64,000 nt of DNA from Mesorhizobium atlanticum. GTDB taxonomy: Bacteria; Pseudomonadota; Alphaproteobacteria; Rhizobiales; Rhizobiaceae. The notes under the pieces were generated by a model, which searched no databases, was not told the origin of the DNA, and was given only the letters and a program-made list of their open reading frames with translations. A program made the position numbers and the translations under genes. Where the stretch lies: positions 186,001 to 250,000 of the forward strand of contig NZ_QMBQ01000006.1 of the NCBI RefSeq assembly GCF_003289965.1, read 5' to 3'. Below, piece by piece: positions 55,394-63,871 of the stretch (positions are counted from its first letter, which is position 1; each line of letters opens with the position of its first letter).

Positions 55394-56074
55394 ATGCACG
55401 GCTTCACCCCGGAGCATTGGGCGGCAATGTCGCCGAGGGAGCGCGCCCGGGCTTCTAACAGGGCATCGCGAGCCCGGCGCACGCCTGAGCAAATCGAAAA
55501 GTCTCGCGCGTCCAGCAAAGCGTGGAGAGATAAACGCTCACCAGAGCTGATTGAGCGCGCCCGCGCTTCGCGAAAGGCGTGGTTGGCGAAGCGCACACCG
55601 GAACAGGCCGAGCGGGACAAGCAGACCCAAAAAAGATATTTCGCCAGGCGCATGGAGACCGCAGCCGGGCGCGAGGCGCGCAACGCCTGTCTGCGTAAAT
55701 ACTACCACCGCATGAAGGCTGACGCGGACTGGCGCGAGAAGCGAAACGCCCGTCGGCGGATTGGCACGGCCAGCACACAGCGGGTTAGCGAGAACCTAGC
55801 CAGAGCATTGGGGCAGAACGAGCTACATTCGGCGGCCGCTCGCGCCGCCCCGAAGCGGCTCCCGCGCTGGGTCAGGGATGATGTGATTGCAGACATGGTA
55901 TTGGCAGTGCTCGAAGGGCAGGCTCGGGTTGACGAGCTTACCCCGCAATCCGAAGCATTCGTGAGCCGACACTATCGAGAATATGAGACATTCGATCTTC
56001 GATCCATTGACGAAAAAGACGAAACCGGCCGTACCCTGGCAGATACGCTAACTGAACAACACCTGCCTTGGTGA
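55394..56074 (+). CDS. Phage-like Arg/Ala-rich protein with tandem repeats
   Basis: A 226-residue protein. The first ~100 residues contain three imperfect ~22-residue repeats around RRTPEQ / KRSPEL / KRTPEQ, each followed by E-x(3)-RAS-x-KAW-like sequence, strongly basic and helical. The C-terminal ~70 residues (RDDVIADMVLAVLEGQ ... SIDEKDETGRTLADTL) resemble a domain I have seen in rhizobial prophage proteins. GGAGG precedes the ATG. No function assigned; nucleic-acid binding is plausible. Confidence 0.65.
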   Translation: MHGFTPEHWAAMSPRERARASNRASRARRTPEQIEKSRASSKAWRDKRSPELIERARASRKAWLAKRTPEQAERDKQTQKRYFARRMETAAGREARNACLRKYYHRMKADADWREKRNARRRIGTASTQRVSENLARALGQNELHSAAARAAPKRLPRWVRDDVIADMVLAVLEGQARVDELTPQSEAFVSRHYREYETFDLRSIDEKDETGRTLADTLTEQHLPW

Positions 56075-56079
56075 CGGGC

Positions 56080-56274
56080 TTACGGTCGCCAGTGGTCATC
56101 TTCCTCAAGCTGACGGCGCCTCGGCTCAACGAGTATTTGGCGGATCACCTCTAGCCGTTGCTCGATTCTGTCGAAGCGACGTTCCATGTAGCCGCGAATG
56201 TCGCGAACTACCTCCCACACGCCACAAGCCACCAAGCCGTAAAACAAGGCCAAGCCTACAGCCGCCCACGTCAT
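56080..56274 (-). CDS. Small membrane protein with C-terminal coiled coil
   Basis: 64 residues: one membrane helix (WAAVGLALFYGLVACGV) and a basic/acidic amphipathic helix (MERRFDRIEQRLEVIRQIL) that could dimerise. ATG 56274 has GAGGAAG five bases upstream; a TTG at 56289 is a weaker alternative. Convergent with the phage-like gene, 5 bp apart. Function unknown; size and topology recall prophage small membrane proteins. Confidence 0.6.
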   Translation of the reverse strand: MTWAAVGLALFYGLVACGVWEVVRDIRGYMERRFDRIEQRLEVIRQILVEPRRRQLEEDDHWRP

Positions 56275-56626
56275 GCCAGACTTCCTCAATAGCTCCGCCC
56301 CTCGCAGGGCGTGCTTGAATTCTTAACTGATTGAGAGCATGGTGGACGGCGGAGCGTGACAACTCCCGCTGATGGCCTTTGCCGGGCCTAAGCAACCAGA
56401 GCGGTGGCGAGGCGATCCTTGCCGGGATCTTATTTGCCACCGAAAAGAACGTGCCGATTTGCCGTCGGCGCGAACCGGCACACTATGCCGGGAGAGTGGC
56501 GGCAATACAAGACCCGAAAGGGGAAGGCCGTCGCGCATGGTCTCTGGCCATGTTGTCACACTCCCGGCGCCAGTGCTGCCCGCTGGCAACCGGCCGTGAC
56601 AAGCCGGCAAATCCAGAGAAACCCCA
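56275..56626. other. Region without a supported gene
   Basis: About 350 bp in which several overlapping short frames exist but none has a good ribosome binding site, sensible composition or recognisable family. One 83-codon frame ends overlapping the next ATG (ATGA) and might be real. No RNA gene or clear repeat seen. Confidence 0.4.
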
Positions 56627-57019
56627 ATGACTGCACACGTCAGAACTTTGAAGCCCTACGGCATGCCGAAAGGAATGAACCCGCGCACATGGCGCCAGAC
56701 CATCGAGAAAGAACTGAACGCGCTCTTCGACAAAGCGACCGCCCTAATAACGGCCCTGGATGTCATGGACGCGGGCAGCGAGGATTACGAGGACGGCGCC
56801 GACGATGAGCCGTCGCTAGGCTGGTGCACCGGTTACGGGCCGGGAGACACGCTCGACCTGGAGTTGGACAGGTGCGACGATGAGGACGACGGCAATGCGG
56901 AGCCTAGCCTTGGCGCACCGAACACACATCATTGCCAGATCAAATGGGCGGCCGGCAGCAGAAGCGACCGAGAGGAAGACGCTGGCGACATGGCGGAGGT
57001 GCTGGCCTATGGCGACTGA
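56627..57019 (+). CDS. Acidic protein of unknown function with EPSLG repeats
   Basis: A 130-residue protein with a basic start (TLKPYGMPKGMNPRTWRQTIE), a helix, then an acidic region containing two EPSLG motifs. I remember similar rhizobial phage or island proteins of unknown function. It overlaps the next gene by 11 bp and is probably part of a two-gene operon ending at the 57212 hairpin. Confidence 0.6.
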   Translation: MTAHVRTLKPYGMPKGMNPRTWRQTIEKELNALFDKATALITALDVMDAGSEDYEDGADDEPSLGWCTGYGPGDTLDLELDRCDDEDDGNAEPSLGAPNTHHCQIKWAAGSRSDREEDAGDMAEVLAYGD

Positions 57020-57188
57020 CATCTTCCACAAGATCGCCGTCGAGGCGGAGACAGAGGCGGAAAAGACCATGCTGGAGATAGAGGTGTTGGTTCACATCAT
57101 CGCCGACAAGATGGAACACCTTCACGGCGTGCCTTTTCAGGTCTTGGTCAGCTACGAACGTCGGTACGTGACGATGGTATTGCGCTGA
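57009..57188 (+). CDS. Small helical protein of unknown function
   Basis: 59 residues, Glu-rich helical start (ETEAEKTMLEIEVLVHIIADKM) and a short beta-like end. ATG 57009 is used because the frame overlaps the previous stop by 11 bp, typical of coupling; a longer frame upstream is out of context. No family recognised. Confidence 0.55.
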   Translation: MATDIFHKIAVEAETEAEKTMLEIEVLVHIIADKMEHLHGVPFQVLVSYERRYVTMVLR

Positions 57189-57211
57189 CCTTTCGCAAAT
57201 TTGCAGAAGGT

Positions 57212-57237
57212 GGCCCGCTGCCTCACGGTGGCGGGCC
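57212..57237 (+). terminator. Terminator-like hairpin after the two-gene unit
   Basis: GGCCCGCTGCC and GGTGGCGGGCC pair over 11 positions (two G-U) around TCAC, followed by TTCCCTT. It lies 24 bp past the 57188 stop. Confidence 0.65.
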
Positions 57238-57250
57238 TTCCCTTGTGACC

Positions 57251-57718
57251 ACCATGTCCTACACTTAAAACCATGTCACGCGGTCTCGGTAGCAAGCAAA
57301 TCCTATTCCTCAAGGCGATCCGCTCGATAGAGCAAACCGATAGAGATTCGTTCTGGCGCACCTCGGCAGTTATGGAGCAGGCCTTTGCGCTTTCGACCGA
57401 ACTGCAAGAGATCGAGAGGCGCCGCAATGAAGCGGCAGCGGCCAGCGATGCCCGTATTAAGCAGTTAGCTCTTGAAGGCGATCAGCGCGCCAAACTGCTT
57501 ATGTCGTTGACGAGAGCGCTAGGCGTCCACCGCAGATGGGATGTGGGCGAACATCACGACCGAAAGCGCCGCGCCCCTGAATGGCTGGAGCACCATCTTA
57601 ACCCGTCTCGCACTCTGGCGCTTCTGGAGCGGCGCGGACTCGTTGCCAGGATCACTGGCGGGGTAAGGCTCACAGAAGCCGGCCGACAAGCATCTGAAGC
57701 CTAAGTGTAGGACATGGT
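57251..57718. repeat. Perfect 17-bp inverted repeat flanking one gene
   Basis: ACCATGTCCTACACTTA at 57251-57267 and its exact reverse complement at 57702-57718 bracket the 57273-57704 gene, leaving only 5 bp before the ATG; the gene's TAA stop overlaps the right copy by 3 bp (57702-57704). The pair could be terminal inverted repeats of a small cassette or binding sites of the encoded winged-helix-like protein. No target-site duplication was identified. Confidence 0.7.
57273..57704 (+). CDS. Winged-helix-like protein of unknown function
   Basis: A 143-residue protein: a helical N-terminus, a middle rich in Arg/Glu/Ala, and a C-terminal stretch RTLALLERRGLVARITGGVRLTEAG that looks like the recognition part of a winged helix. 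No ribosome binding site precedes the ATG, which lies 5 bp after the left inverted repeat. It is bounded exactly by the 17-bp inverted repeat, and its stop is 112 bp from the tRNA-Lys 3' end. Confidence 0.6.
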   Translation: MSRGLGSKQILFLKAIRSIEQTDRDSFWRTSAVMEQAFALSTELQEIERRRNEAAAASDARIKQLALEGDQRAKLLMSLTRALGVHRRWDVGEHHDRKRRAPEWLEHHLNPSRTLALLERRGLVARITGGVRLTEAGRQASEA

Positions 57719-57816
57719 TGCGCACTTCATTTTTTCGGACACAGTGCGGGCACGAAATTCTGCGGACACAGAGAACCGCCCTCACCTCTCACAAAGTCTT
57801 GATTTTCTTGAGTTTT

Positions 57817-57892
57817 TGGTGAGCGCGATGGGATTCGAACCCATGACCTACTGATTAAAAGTCAGTTGCTCTACCGGCTGAGCTACGCGCTC
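57817..57892 (-). tRNA. tRNA-Lys (anticodon UUU), CCA encoded
   Basis: A complete cloverleaf on the minus strand: acceptor GAGCGCG/CGCGCTC, D-arm GCTCAGCCGGTAGAGC, anticodon stem ACTGA/TCAGT with loop CTTTTAA (anticodon TTT), T-arm ATGGGTTCGAATCCCAT, discriminator A and encoded CCA (57817-57819). Its 3' end faces the accessory region, the usual side for island integration. Confidence 0.95.
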
Positions 57893-58182
57893 CCGCGGGC
57901 TCGAAACGCCGCCCTCGAAATTGCGCGGAACATAGGGAGAGTGCCGCGGCCGGTCAACCGGAAAAAGATGGGCTTCCAAGGCGGATTTTTTGAACGGATT
58001 CGAAGGGACGCCGAGAGGTTGTTTGCGAGCGGCTTTCGATGCCGATGGCCAATCGCCCGGCTCCGGACTGCTTCAGAAATCCCTACAATAACAATGGGCT
58101 GATGGCGGAATGGGGAACCATTGCAACCCCGACGCGTTTCGCCAAACAGGGACGTTCCATCAAACCCTCAAGGAGAAGAGTA

Positions 58183-58635
58183 ATGAACAGGATCGCATCG
58201 GGCCTGCTGGCAACCGCTCTCTCGGCGTCATTCATCGCGGCGGAGATGGTGCCGGTAAACGCTCAGCCAAACTATGTGCCGCAACCCCAGGCCCTGTCGG
58301 ATGTCCAGACCGTGCAGTACCGGGATTGGAGAAGGCACCGCGGCTTCAACCGGGATTTCTCGCGTCGTGGCGACGCTGTCTACTGGAACGGCCATCGCGG
58401 CTATCGCGAATATCGCCACGGCTATCGCCGCCATGGCGACTATTGGTTCCCGCTGGCCGCTTTCGCCACCGGAGCATTGATCACCGGCGCCATCGTCAAC
58501 AGCGAGAACAATCGTGTCTATCGCGGCGATGCGCATGTGCAGTGGTGCTATGACCGGTATCGTTCGTATCGAGCCTCGGACAACACATTCCAACCTAACA
58601 GCGGTCCGCGACGGCAGTGCGTGTCGCCATACTGA
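58183..58635 (+). CDS. BA14K family protein
   Basis: A 150-residue secreted protein with a signal peptide (about residues 1-27), an Arg/His/Tyr-rich middle, the membrane-like AAFATGALITGAIVNS, and the C-terminal BA14K motif HVQWCYDRYRSYRASDNTF. Known in Brucella as an immunoreactive, lectin-like protein. AAGGAGAAG precedes ATG 58183. It is 290 bp from the tRNA. Confidence 0.85.
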   Translation: MNRIASGLLATALSASFIAAEMVPVNAQPNYVPQPQALSDVQTVQYRDWRRHRGFNRDFSRRGDAVYWNGHRGYREYRHGYRRHGDYWFPLAAFATGALITGAIVNSENNRVYRGDAHVQWCYDRYRSYRASDNTFQPNSGPRRQCVSPY

Positions 58636-58727
58636 CGGCCTCCGGTCAGTACCAAAGCAATTCCAGGAAAAGTGCGTGGCGGTTTTCCGTCCGGAATTGC
58701 GGAAAGCACATATTTTGATGGTTGACC

Positions 58728-58755
58728 GAGCCCGCACCTCGAGAGGCGCGGGCTC
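58728..58755. terminator. Hairpin between convergent BA14K and DUF6882 genes
   Basis: GAGCCCGC and GCGGGCTC with an additional CCTC/GAGG pair form a long stem with a very short loop. It lies between two convergent genes; T-runs are weak, so it may be a bidirectional terminator or repeat element. Confidence 0.5.
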
Positions 58756-58784
58756 TCTCGCTATGTCTCGCGGCGATGGATGCG

Positions 58785-59260
58785 TCAGTTCGCCCATCGT
58801 ATGTTCTTGAAGACCAGATAGAGAGCGCCGCCCTCCCCTCGGGAGGAGCGATAAGCTCCAAGCGCGTTGCAAACCCGAACCATCGCTGCCGTCAGCTCCC
58901 AGCCGAGCGCATCCAAATCGCCGCTCGTATCATCCACATAAGCCTGGGCCAGGTCGTGCACGCCCTTTTCTCCCCGAACGCCCGCACCAGTTTCGCGTCG
59001 CCGAGAAGGTCGCCCGGTAAGTTCGAATTGGCCCAAGCCCAGAGCCAATTGCCCGCCTTGGCGCTGGTAGAGCCCGCAATCTGGATTTCCGAGATGACCT
59101 TGGCGCCCGCTTTGTCGGAGAAAATCAGCTTTCCAGCCGCCAGGTCGTAGTTGTAACGTATCCAGTGGCCGAGGCGGAAATCCTGCTCCAGGCGTGCGTT
59201 CTTTGCTGCGAGCTGATCAAATGCCTCATCGCGCCAAGCAGGATACCAATCCGGTTGCAT
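58785..59260 (-). pseudogene. DUF6882 family gene with a frameshift
   Basis: The N-terminal ~97 residues (MQPDWYPAWRDEAFDQL ... WLWAWANSNLPGDLLGDAK) and the C-terminal ~60 residues (GVHDLAQAYVDDTSGDLDALG ... VFKNIRWAN) together match a DUF6882 protein but lie in two frames. The switch is at the GGGGAGAAAAGGG run near 58968-58980; adding one base there restores a single frame. It could be a real inactivation or a sequencing slip. It follows glpK by 22 bp on the same strand. Confidence 0.65.
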
Positions 59261-59282
59261 TCTTTCCCCGGTCCAGAGATCG

Positions 59283-60776
59283 TTACTGCGTACTCAGCGT
59301 CCTGCGCACCGCATCGCGCCAACCTGCCAGCTTCGCCGAGCGCGTGGCCGCATCCATCTCCGGCTTGAAGCGCCGTTCCAGCGCCCAGCTCCTCGCGAAG
59401 TCCTTTGCCTTCGGCCATACGCCGGCCTTCGAACCCGCAAGCCACGCCGCGCCCAGGGCGGTCGTCTCCAGGATCGTCGGACGATCGACCGGCGCGTCGA
59501 GAATGTCGGCCAGCCGCTGCATGGTCCAGTCTGACGCCACCATGCCGCCGTCGACCCGAAGCACCGTCTTGGCCGACGCGCCTTTCCAGTCCTTGCGCAT
59601 CGCGTCGAGCAGGTCGCGCGTCTGGAATGCGACCGATTCGAGTGCGGCGCGCGCGAACTCGGCCGGGCCTGAATTGCGCGTCAGGCCGAAGATCGCGCCG
59701 CGCGCCTCCGCGTCCCAATGCGGCGCGCCAAGGCCGACAAAAGCCGGCACCAGATAGACGGCTTGCGCCGGATCGGCGGTCGCCGCGAGCGCACCGCTTT
59801 GCTCAGCCTTGCCGATCACCTTGATGCCGTCGCGCAGCCACTGCACGGCGGCGCCCGCGATGAAGATCGAACCTTCCAGCGCATAAGTGGTCTTGCCGTT
59901 GAACCGGTAGGCGATCGTGGTCAGAAGCCGGTTCCTCGAGCGCACAAGGTCCGCACCGGTGTTGAGCAGCGCGAAGCAGCCGGTGCCGTAGGTTGACTTC
60001 ATCATGCCCGGCTCGAAACAGGCCTGGCCGATGGTCGCCGCGTGCTGGTCGCCGGCAACGCCGAGGATGCGCATCTCGGCGCCGAACAGGCTCTTTTCGG
60101 TGACGCCGAAGTCGTCGGCGCAGTCCTTCACCTCGGGCAGGATCGCGGCCGGTATGTTCAGGATCGAGAGCAGCTCCTCATCCCAGACATTCTTCTCGAT
60201 GTTGTAGATCAGCGTGCGTGAGGCGTTTGTCGCGTCGGTTGCGTGCACCTTGCCGCCGGTCAGCCGCCAGATCAGAAAGCTGTCGATCGTGCCGGCGAGC
60301 AGTTCGCCTTTCTCGGCGCGCTTGCGCGCGCCTTTCACCTTGTCCAGCATCCAGGCGATCTTGGTGCCGGAGAAATAGGGATCGAGCAGCAGCCCGGTCT
60401 TCTTGGTGAATTTCTTCTCCAGCCCCTGCTTCTTCAGCTTCTGGCAAAGCGGCGCCGTGCGGCGGTCCTGCCAGACAATGGCATTGTGGATCGGCGTGCC
60501 GGTCGCTTTGTCCCAGACCACGACCGTCTCGCGCTGATTGGTGATGCCGATGGCGGCCACATCCAACGCGGTACGGCCGGCCGCCTTCAGTGCCGCCTTC
60601 ACCGTCGCGACGACGCTTGTCCAGATGTCTTCCGGATCATGCTCGACCCAGCCGGAGGCCGGATAATGCTGCGTGAATTCCTGCTGGCCGGTGCCGGCGA
60701 CTTTCATCTTGTCGTCGAACAGGATCGCCCGGGTCGAGGTTGTTCCCTGGTCGATCGCCAGCACAAAACCGCTCAT
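59283..60776 (-). CDS. glpK: Glycerol kinase
   Basis: A 497-residue FGGY kinase with AIDQGTTSTRAILFD at the N-terminus, ITNQRET, the FGGY signature-like region YALEGSIFIAGAAVQWLRDG and DGGMVASDWTMQ. It makes sn-glycerol 3-phosphate. Downstream of the glycerol ABC transporter genes on the same strand, about 90 bp after glpV; they probably share regulation. Confidence 0.96.
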   Translation of the reverse strand: MSGFVLAIDQGTTSTRAILFDDKMKVAGTGQQEFTQHYPASGWVEHDPEDIWTSVVATVKAALKAAGRTALDVAAIGITNQRETVVVWDKATGTPIHNAIVWQDRRTAPLCQKLKKQGLEKKFTKKTGLLLDPYFSGTKIAWMLDKVKGARKRAEKGELLAGTIDSFLIWRLTGGKVHATDATNASRTLIYNIEKNVWDEELLSILNIPAAILPEVKDCADDFGVTEKSLFGAEMRILGVAGDQHAATIGQACFEPGMMKSTYGTGCFALLNTGADLVRSRNRLLTTIAYRFNGKTTYALEGSIFIAGAAVQWLRDGIKVIGKAEQSGALAATADPAQAVYLVPAFVGLGAPHWDAEARGAIFGLTRNSGPAEFARAALESVAFQTRDLLDAMRKDWKGASAKTVLRVDGGMVASDWTMQRLADILDAPVDRPTILETTALGAAWLAGSKAGVWPKAKDFARSWALERRFKPEMDAATRSAKLAGWRDAVRRTLSTQ

Positions 60777-60867
60777 TTAGCTTCCTCCGCCTTGATACGA
60801 ACAGGGGAGACGGCAATGCGCCGCCTCCCCTTATTTCACACGGGCGCGAACACCCGCATAGACAGTC

Positions 60868-62592
60868 TTACTTCTGCCAGCTCTTCACCAACTCGTCGTA
60901 GTTGATGGTGATCGGCTTGTCCTTTTCGTTCTCGATCTTGAGCTGCGGCGCAAGGTTGCCCTTCGAGACGGCATCCTTGTTCCAGTATTCGAGATCGTGC
61001 TCCTCGGCCATCTTCGGTCCGATATCGCCCTGGACGCCGGATTTCTCGAGGCGGGAGAGCACCTTCTCCTGGTCGGCGCAGAGCGAGTCCATCGCTTCCT
61101 GCGGGGTCTTCGCACCGGACGACGCATCGCCGATGTTCTGCCACCAGAGCTGCGCCAGCTTCGGATAGTCCGGCACGTTGGTGCCGGTCGGGGTCCACTG
61201 CACGCGAGCCGGCGAGCGGTAGAACTCGATCAGGCCGCCGAGCTTCGGCGCCCGCTCGGTGAAGCTCTTGTCATGGATGGTGGAGTCGCGGATGAAGGTA
61301 AGGCCGACCTGGCTCTTCTTCACGTCGACCGTCTTCGACACCACGAACTGAGCGTAGAGCCAGGCGGCCTTGGCGCGGTCGGTCGGGGTCGACTTCAAGA
61401 GCGTCCACGAACCAGCGTCCTGGTAGCCGAGCTTCATGCCGTCCTTCCAATAGACGCCATGCGGCGACGGCGCGACGCGCCATTTCGGCGTGCCGTCCTC
61501 GTTCACGACCGGCAGACCGGGCTTGGCCATGTCGGCGGTGAAAGCCGTGTACCAGAAAATCTGCTGGGCGATGTTGCCCTGCGAGGGAACCGGGCCAGAT
61601 TCGGAGAAGGTCATGCCCTGCGCTTCCGGCGGCGCGTAAGCCTTCAGCCAGTCGAGATACTTCTGGATGGCATAGACCGAGGCCGGAGCGTTCGTGTCGC
61701 CGCCGCGCGCCGAGCAGGAACCGACAGGACGCGAATTCTCGTCGACCTTGATGCCCCATTCGTCGACCGGCTTGCCGTTCGGGATGCCCTTGTCGCCGTT
61801 GCCGGCCATCGAGAGCCACGCATCGGTGAAGCGCCAGCCGAGCGACGGGTCCTTCTTGCCGTAGTCCATGTGGCCGTAGACCTTCTTGCCGTCGATCTCG
61901 CGGCCGGTGAAGAACTGGGCAATGTCCTCATAGGCCGACCAGTTGACCGGCACGCCGAGGTCATAGCCATACTTGGCTTTGAAGTCGGCCTTGTTCTTCT
62001 CGTCGTTGAACCAGTCGTAGCGGAACCAGTAGAGGTTGGCGAACTGCTGGTCGGGAAGCTGATAGAGCTTGCCGTCCGGCGCCGTGGTGAACGACTTGCC
62101 GATGAAGTCGTCGACGTCGAGCATCGGATCGGTGACGTCCTTGCCCTCGCCAGCCATCCAGTCGGTCAGGTTGCGCGCCTGCTGATAACGCCAGTGCGTG
62201 CCGATGAGGTCCGAGTCGTTGACCCAGCCATCATAGAGGTTCTGCCCGGTCTGCATCTGGGTCTGGATCTTCTCGACGACGTCGCCTTCCTGGATGACGT
62301 CATGCGTGACCTTGATGCCGGTGATGGCGGTGAAGGCCGGCGCAAGCACCTGGGATTCATACTGGTGCGTGGTCAGGGTCTCCGACACCACCTTGATTTC
62401 CATGCCGGCAAACGGCTTGGCGGCGTCGACGAACCACTGCATTTCCTTTTCCTGGTCGGCGCGCGAGAGCGTCGACAATGGACCTATCTCCTTATCCAGA
62501 AAGGCCTTTGCCTCGTCCATCCCGGCATAGGCGTGGCCGGCGCCGAGCAATAGGACAAGGGCGGTCGTTGATGTTAGAAATTGCCGTCGCAT
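60868..62592 (-). CDS. glpV: Glycerol ABC transporter substrate-binding protein
   Basis: A 574-residue extracellular solute-binding protein with a signal peptide (about residues 1-23, ending AYAG). Length and the DUF2160/permease neighbours match GlpV of the rhizobial glycerol importer GlpSTPQV. GGAGGAG precedes the ATG. It lies 78 bp after DUF2160 and before glpK, so substrate glycerol is well supported by context. Confidence 0.88.
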   Translation of the reverse strand: MRRQFLTSTTALVLLLGAGHAYAGMDEAKAFLDKEIGPLSTLSRADQEKEMQWFVDAAKPFAGMEIKVVSETLTTHQYESQVLAPAFTAITGIKVTHDVIQEGDVVEKIQTQMQTGQNLYDGWVNDSDLIGTHWRYQQARNLTDWMAGEGKDVTDPMLDVDDFIGKSFTTAPDGKLYQLPDQQFANLYWFRYDWFNDEKNKADFKAKYGYDLGVPVNWSAYEDIAQFFTGREIDGKKVYGHMDYGKKDPSLGWRFTDAWLSMAGNGDKGIPNGKPVDEWGIKVDENSRPVGSCSARGGDTNAPASVYAIQKYLDWLKAYAPPEAQGMTFSESGPVPSQGNIAQQIFWYTAFTADMAKPGLPVVNEDGTPKWRVAPSPHGVYWKDGMKLGYQDAGSWTLLKSTPTDRAKAAWLYAQFVVSKTVDVKKSQVGLTFIRDSTIHDKSFTERAPKLGGLIEFYRSPARVQWTPTGTNVPDYPKLAQLWWQNIGDASSGAKTPQEAMDSLCADQEKVLSRLEKSGVQGDIGPKMAEEHDLEYWNKDAVSKGNLAPQLKIENEKDKPITINYDELVKSWQK

Positions 62593-62670
62593 GTGTCTCC
62601 TCCAGTCTTAGGTTGTGAAGTGCGATCCGGGGCGGCCGCCAGCACGCGGCCGCTCCGACTTTTTCCCCCT

Positions 62671-62958
62671 CTATACGTATCGGAACACGCCAATGGCGTA
62701 GACCACCGAGAGAGCGAGAGCCCACCACAGGTTGGGTCCAACCAGACCCAGCCAAGCGAGATGGATGAAGGCGCTGCCAAGCAGCGAAACGAAGAGGCGG
62801 TCGCCGCGCGTCGTCTCGAAGCGCAGCAGGCCGACGCGCGGATTGCCGCCGGGCGAGACATATTCCCAAAAGCCCATGCCGCAGAGCATCAGCGCAATGA
62901 TGACGAAGAAGGCGGCCGTCGGCCACGTCCATGCCATCCAGGAGAAGTCGAGGTTCAT
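62671..62958 (-). CDS. DUF2160 membrane protein of the glycerol transporter locus
   Basis: A 95-residue protein with about three membrane helices, starting MNLDFSWMAWTWPTAAFF and with FVSLLGSAFIHLAWLGLV. DUF2160 proteins occur next to glycerol ABC importers in rhizobia; the role is not known. It follows glpQ by 3 bp and precedes glpV. Confidence 0.88.
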   Translation of the reverse strand: MNLDFSWMAWTWPTAAFFVIIALMLCGMGFWEYVSPGGNPRVGLLRFETTRGDRLFVSLLGSAFIHLAWLGLVGPNLWWALALSVVYAIGVFRYV

Positions 62959-62961
62959 GGC

Positions 62962-63870
<909 letters not shown>

Positions 63871-63871
63871 C

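Noticed and set aside
55081..55458. 125-codon frame in the relic region
   Set aside because: It crosses two repeat units and the start of the phage-like gene in another frame; composition is not protein-like.
56379..56630. 83-codon frame ending at the next ATG
   Set aside because: TTG start without ribosome binding site and two other frames open across the same span; only the ATGA overlap favours it.
54000..57816. An active integrated element
   Set aside because: No integrase, recombinase or transposase was recognised, and I could not find a second copy of the tRNA-Lys 3' end at the far side.
57866..58102. 78-codon frame starting inside the tRNA
   Set aside because: It begins within the tRNA-Lys gene and has no ribosome binding site.
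58968..58980. Programmed frameshift in the DUF6882 gene
   Set aside because: The run GAGAAAAGGG does not present a proper heptameric slip site in the upstream frame, so simple indel or read error is more likely.
60997..62553. Long open frame of about 518 codons antisense to glpV
   Set aside because: It lies opposite a gene with clear family motifs; the antisense frame is rich in Arg/Leu/Val typical of GC-rich shadows and has no ribosome binding site.
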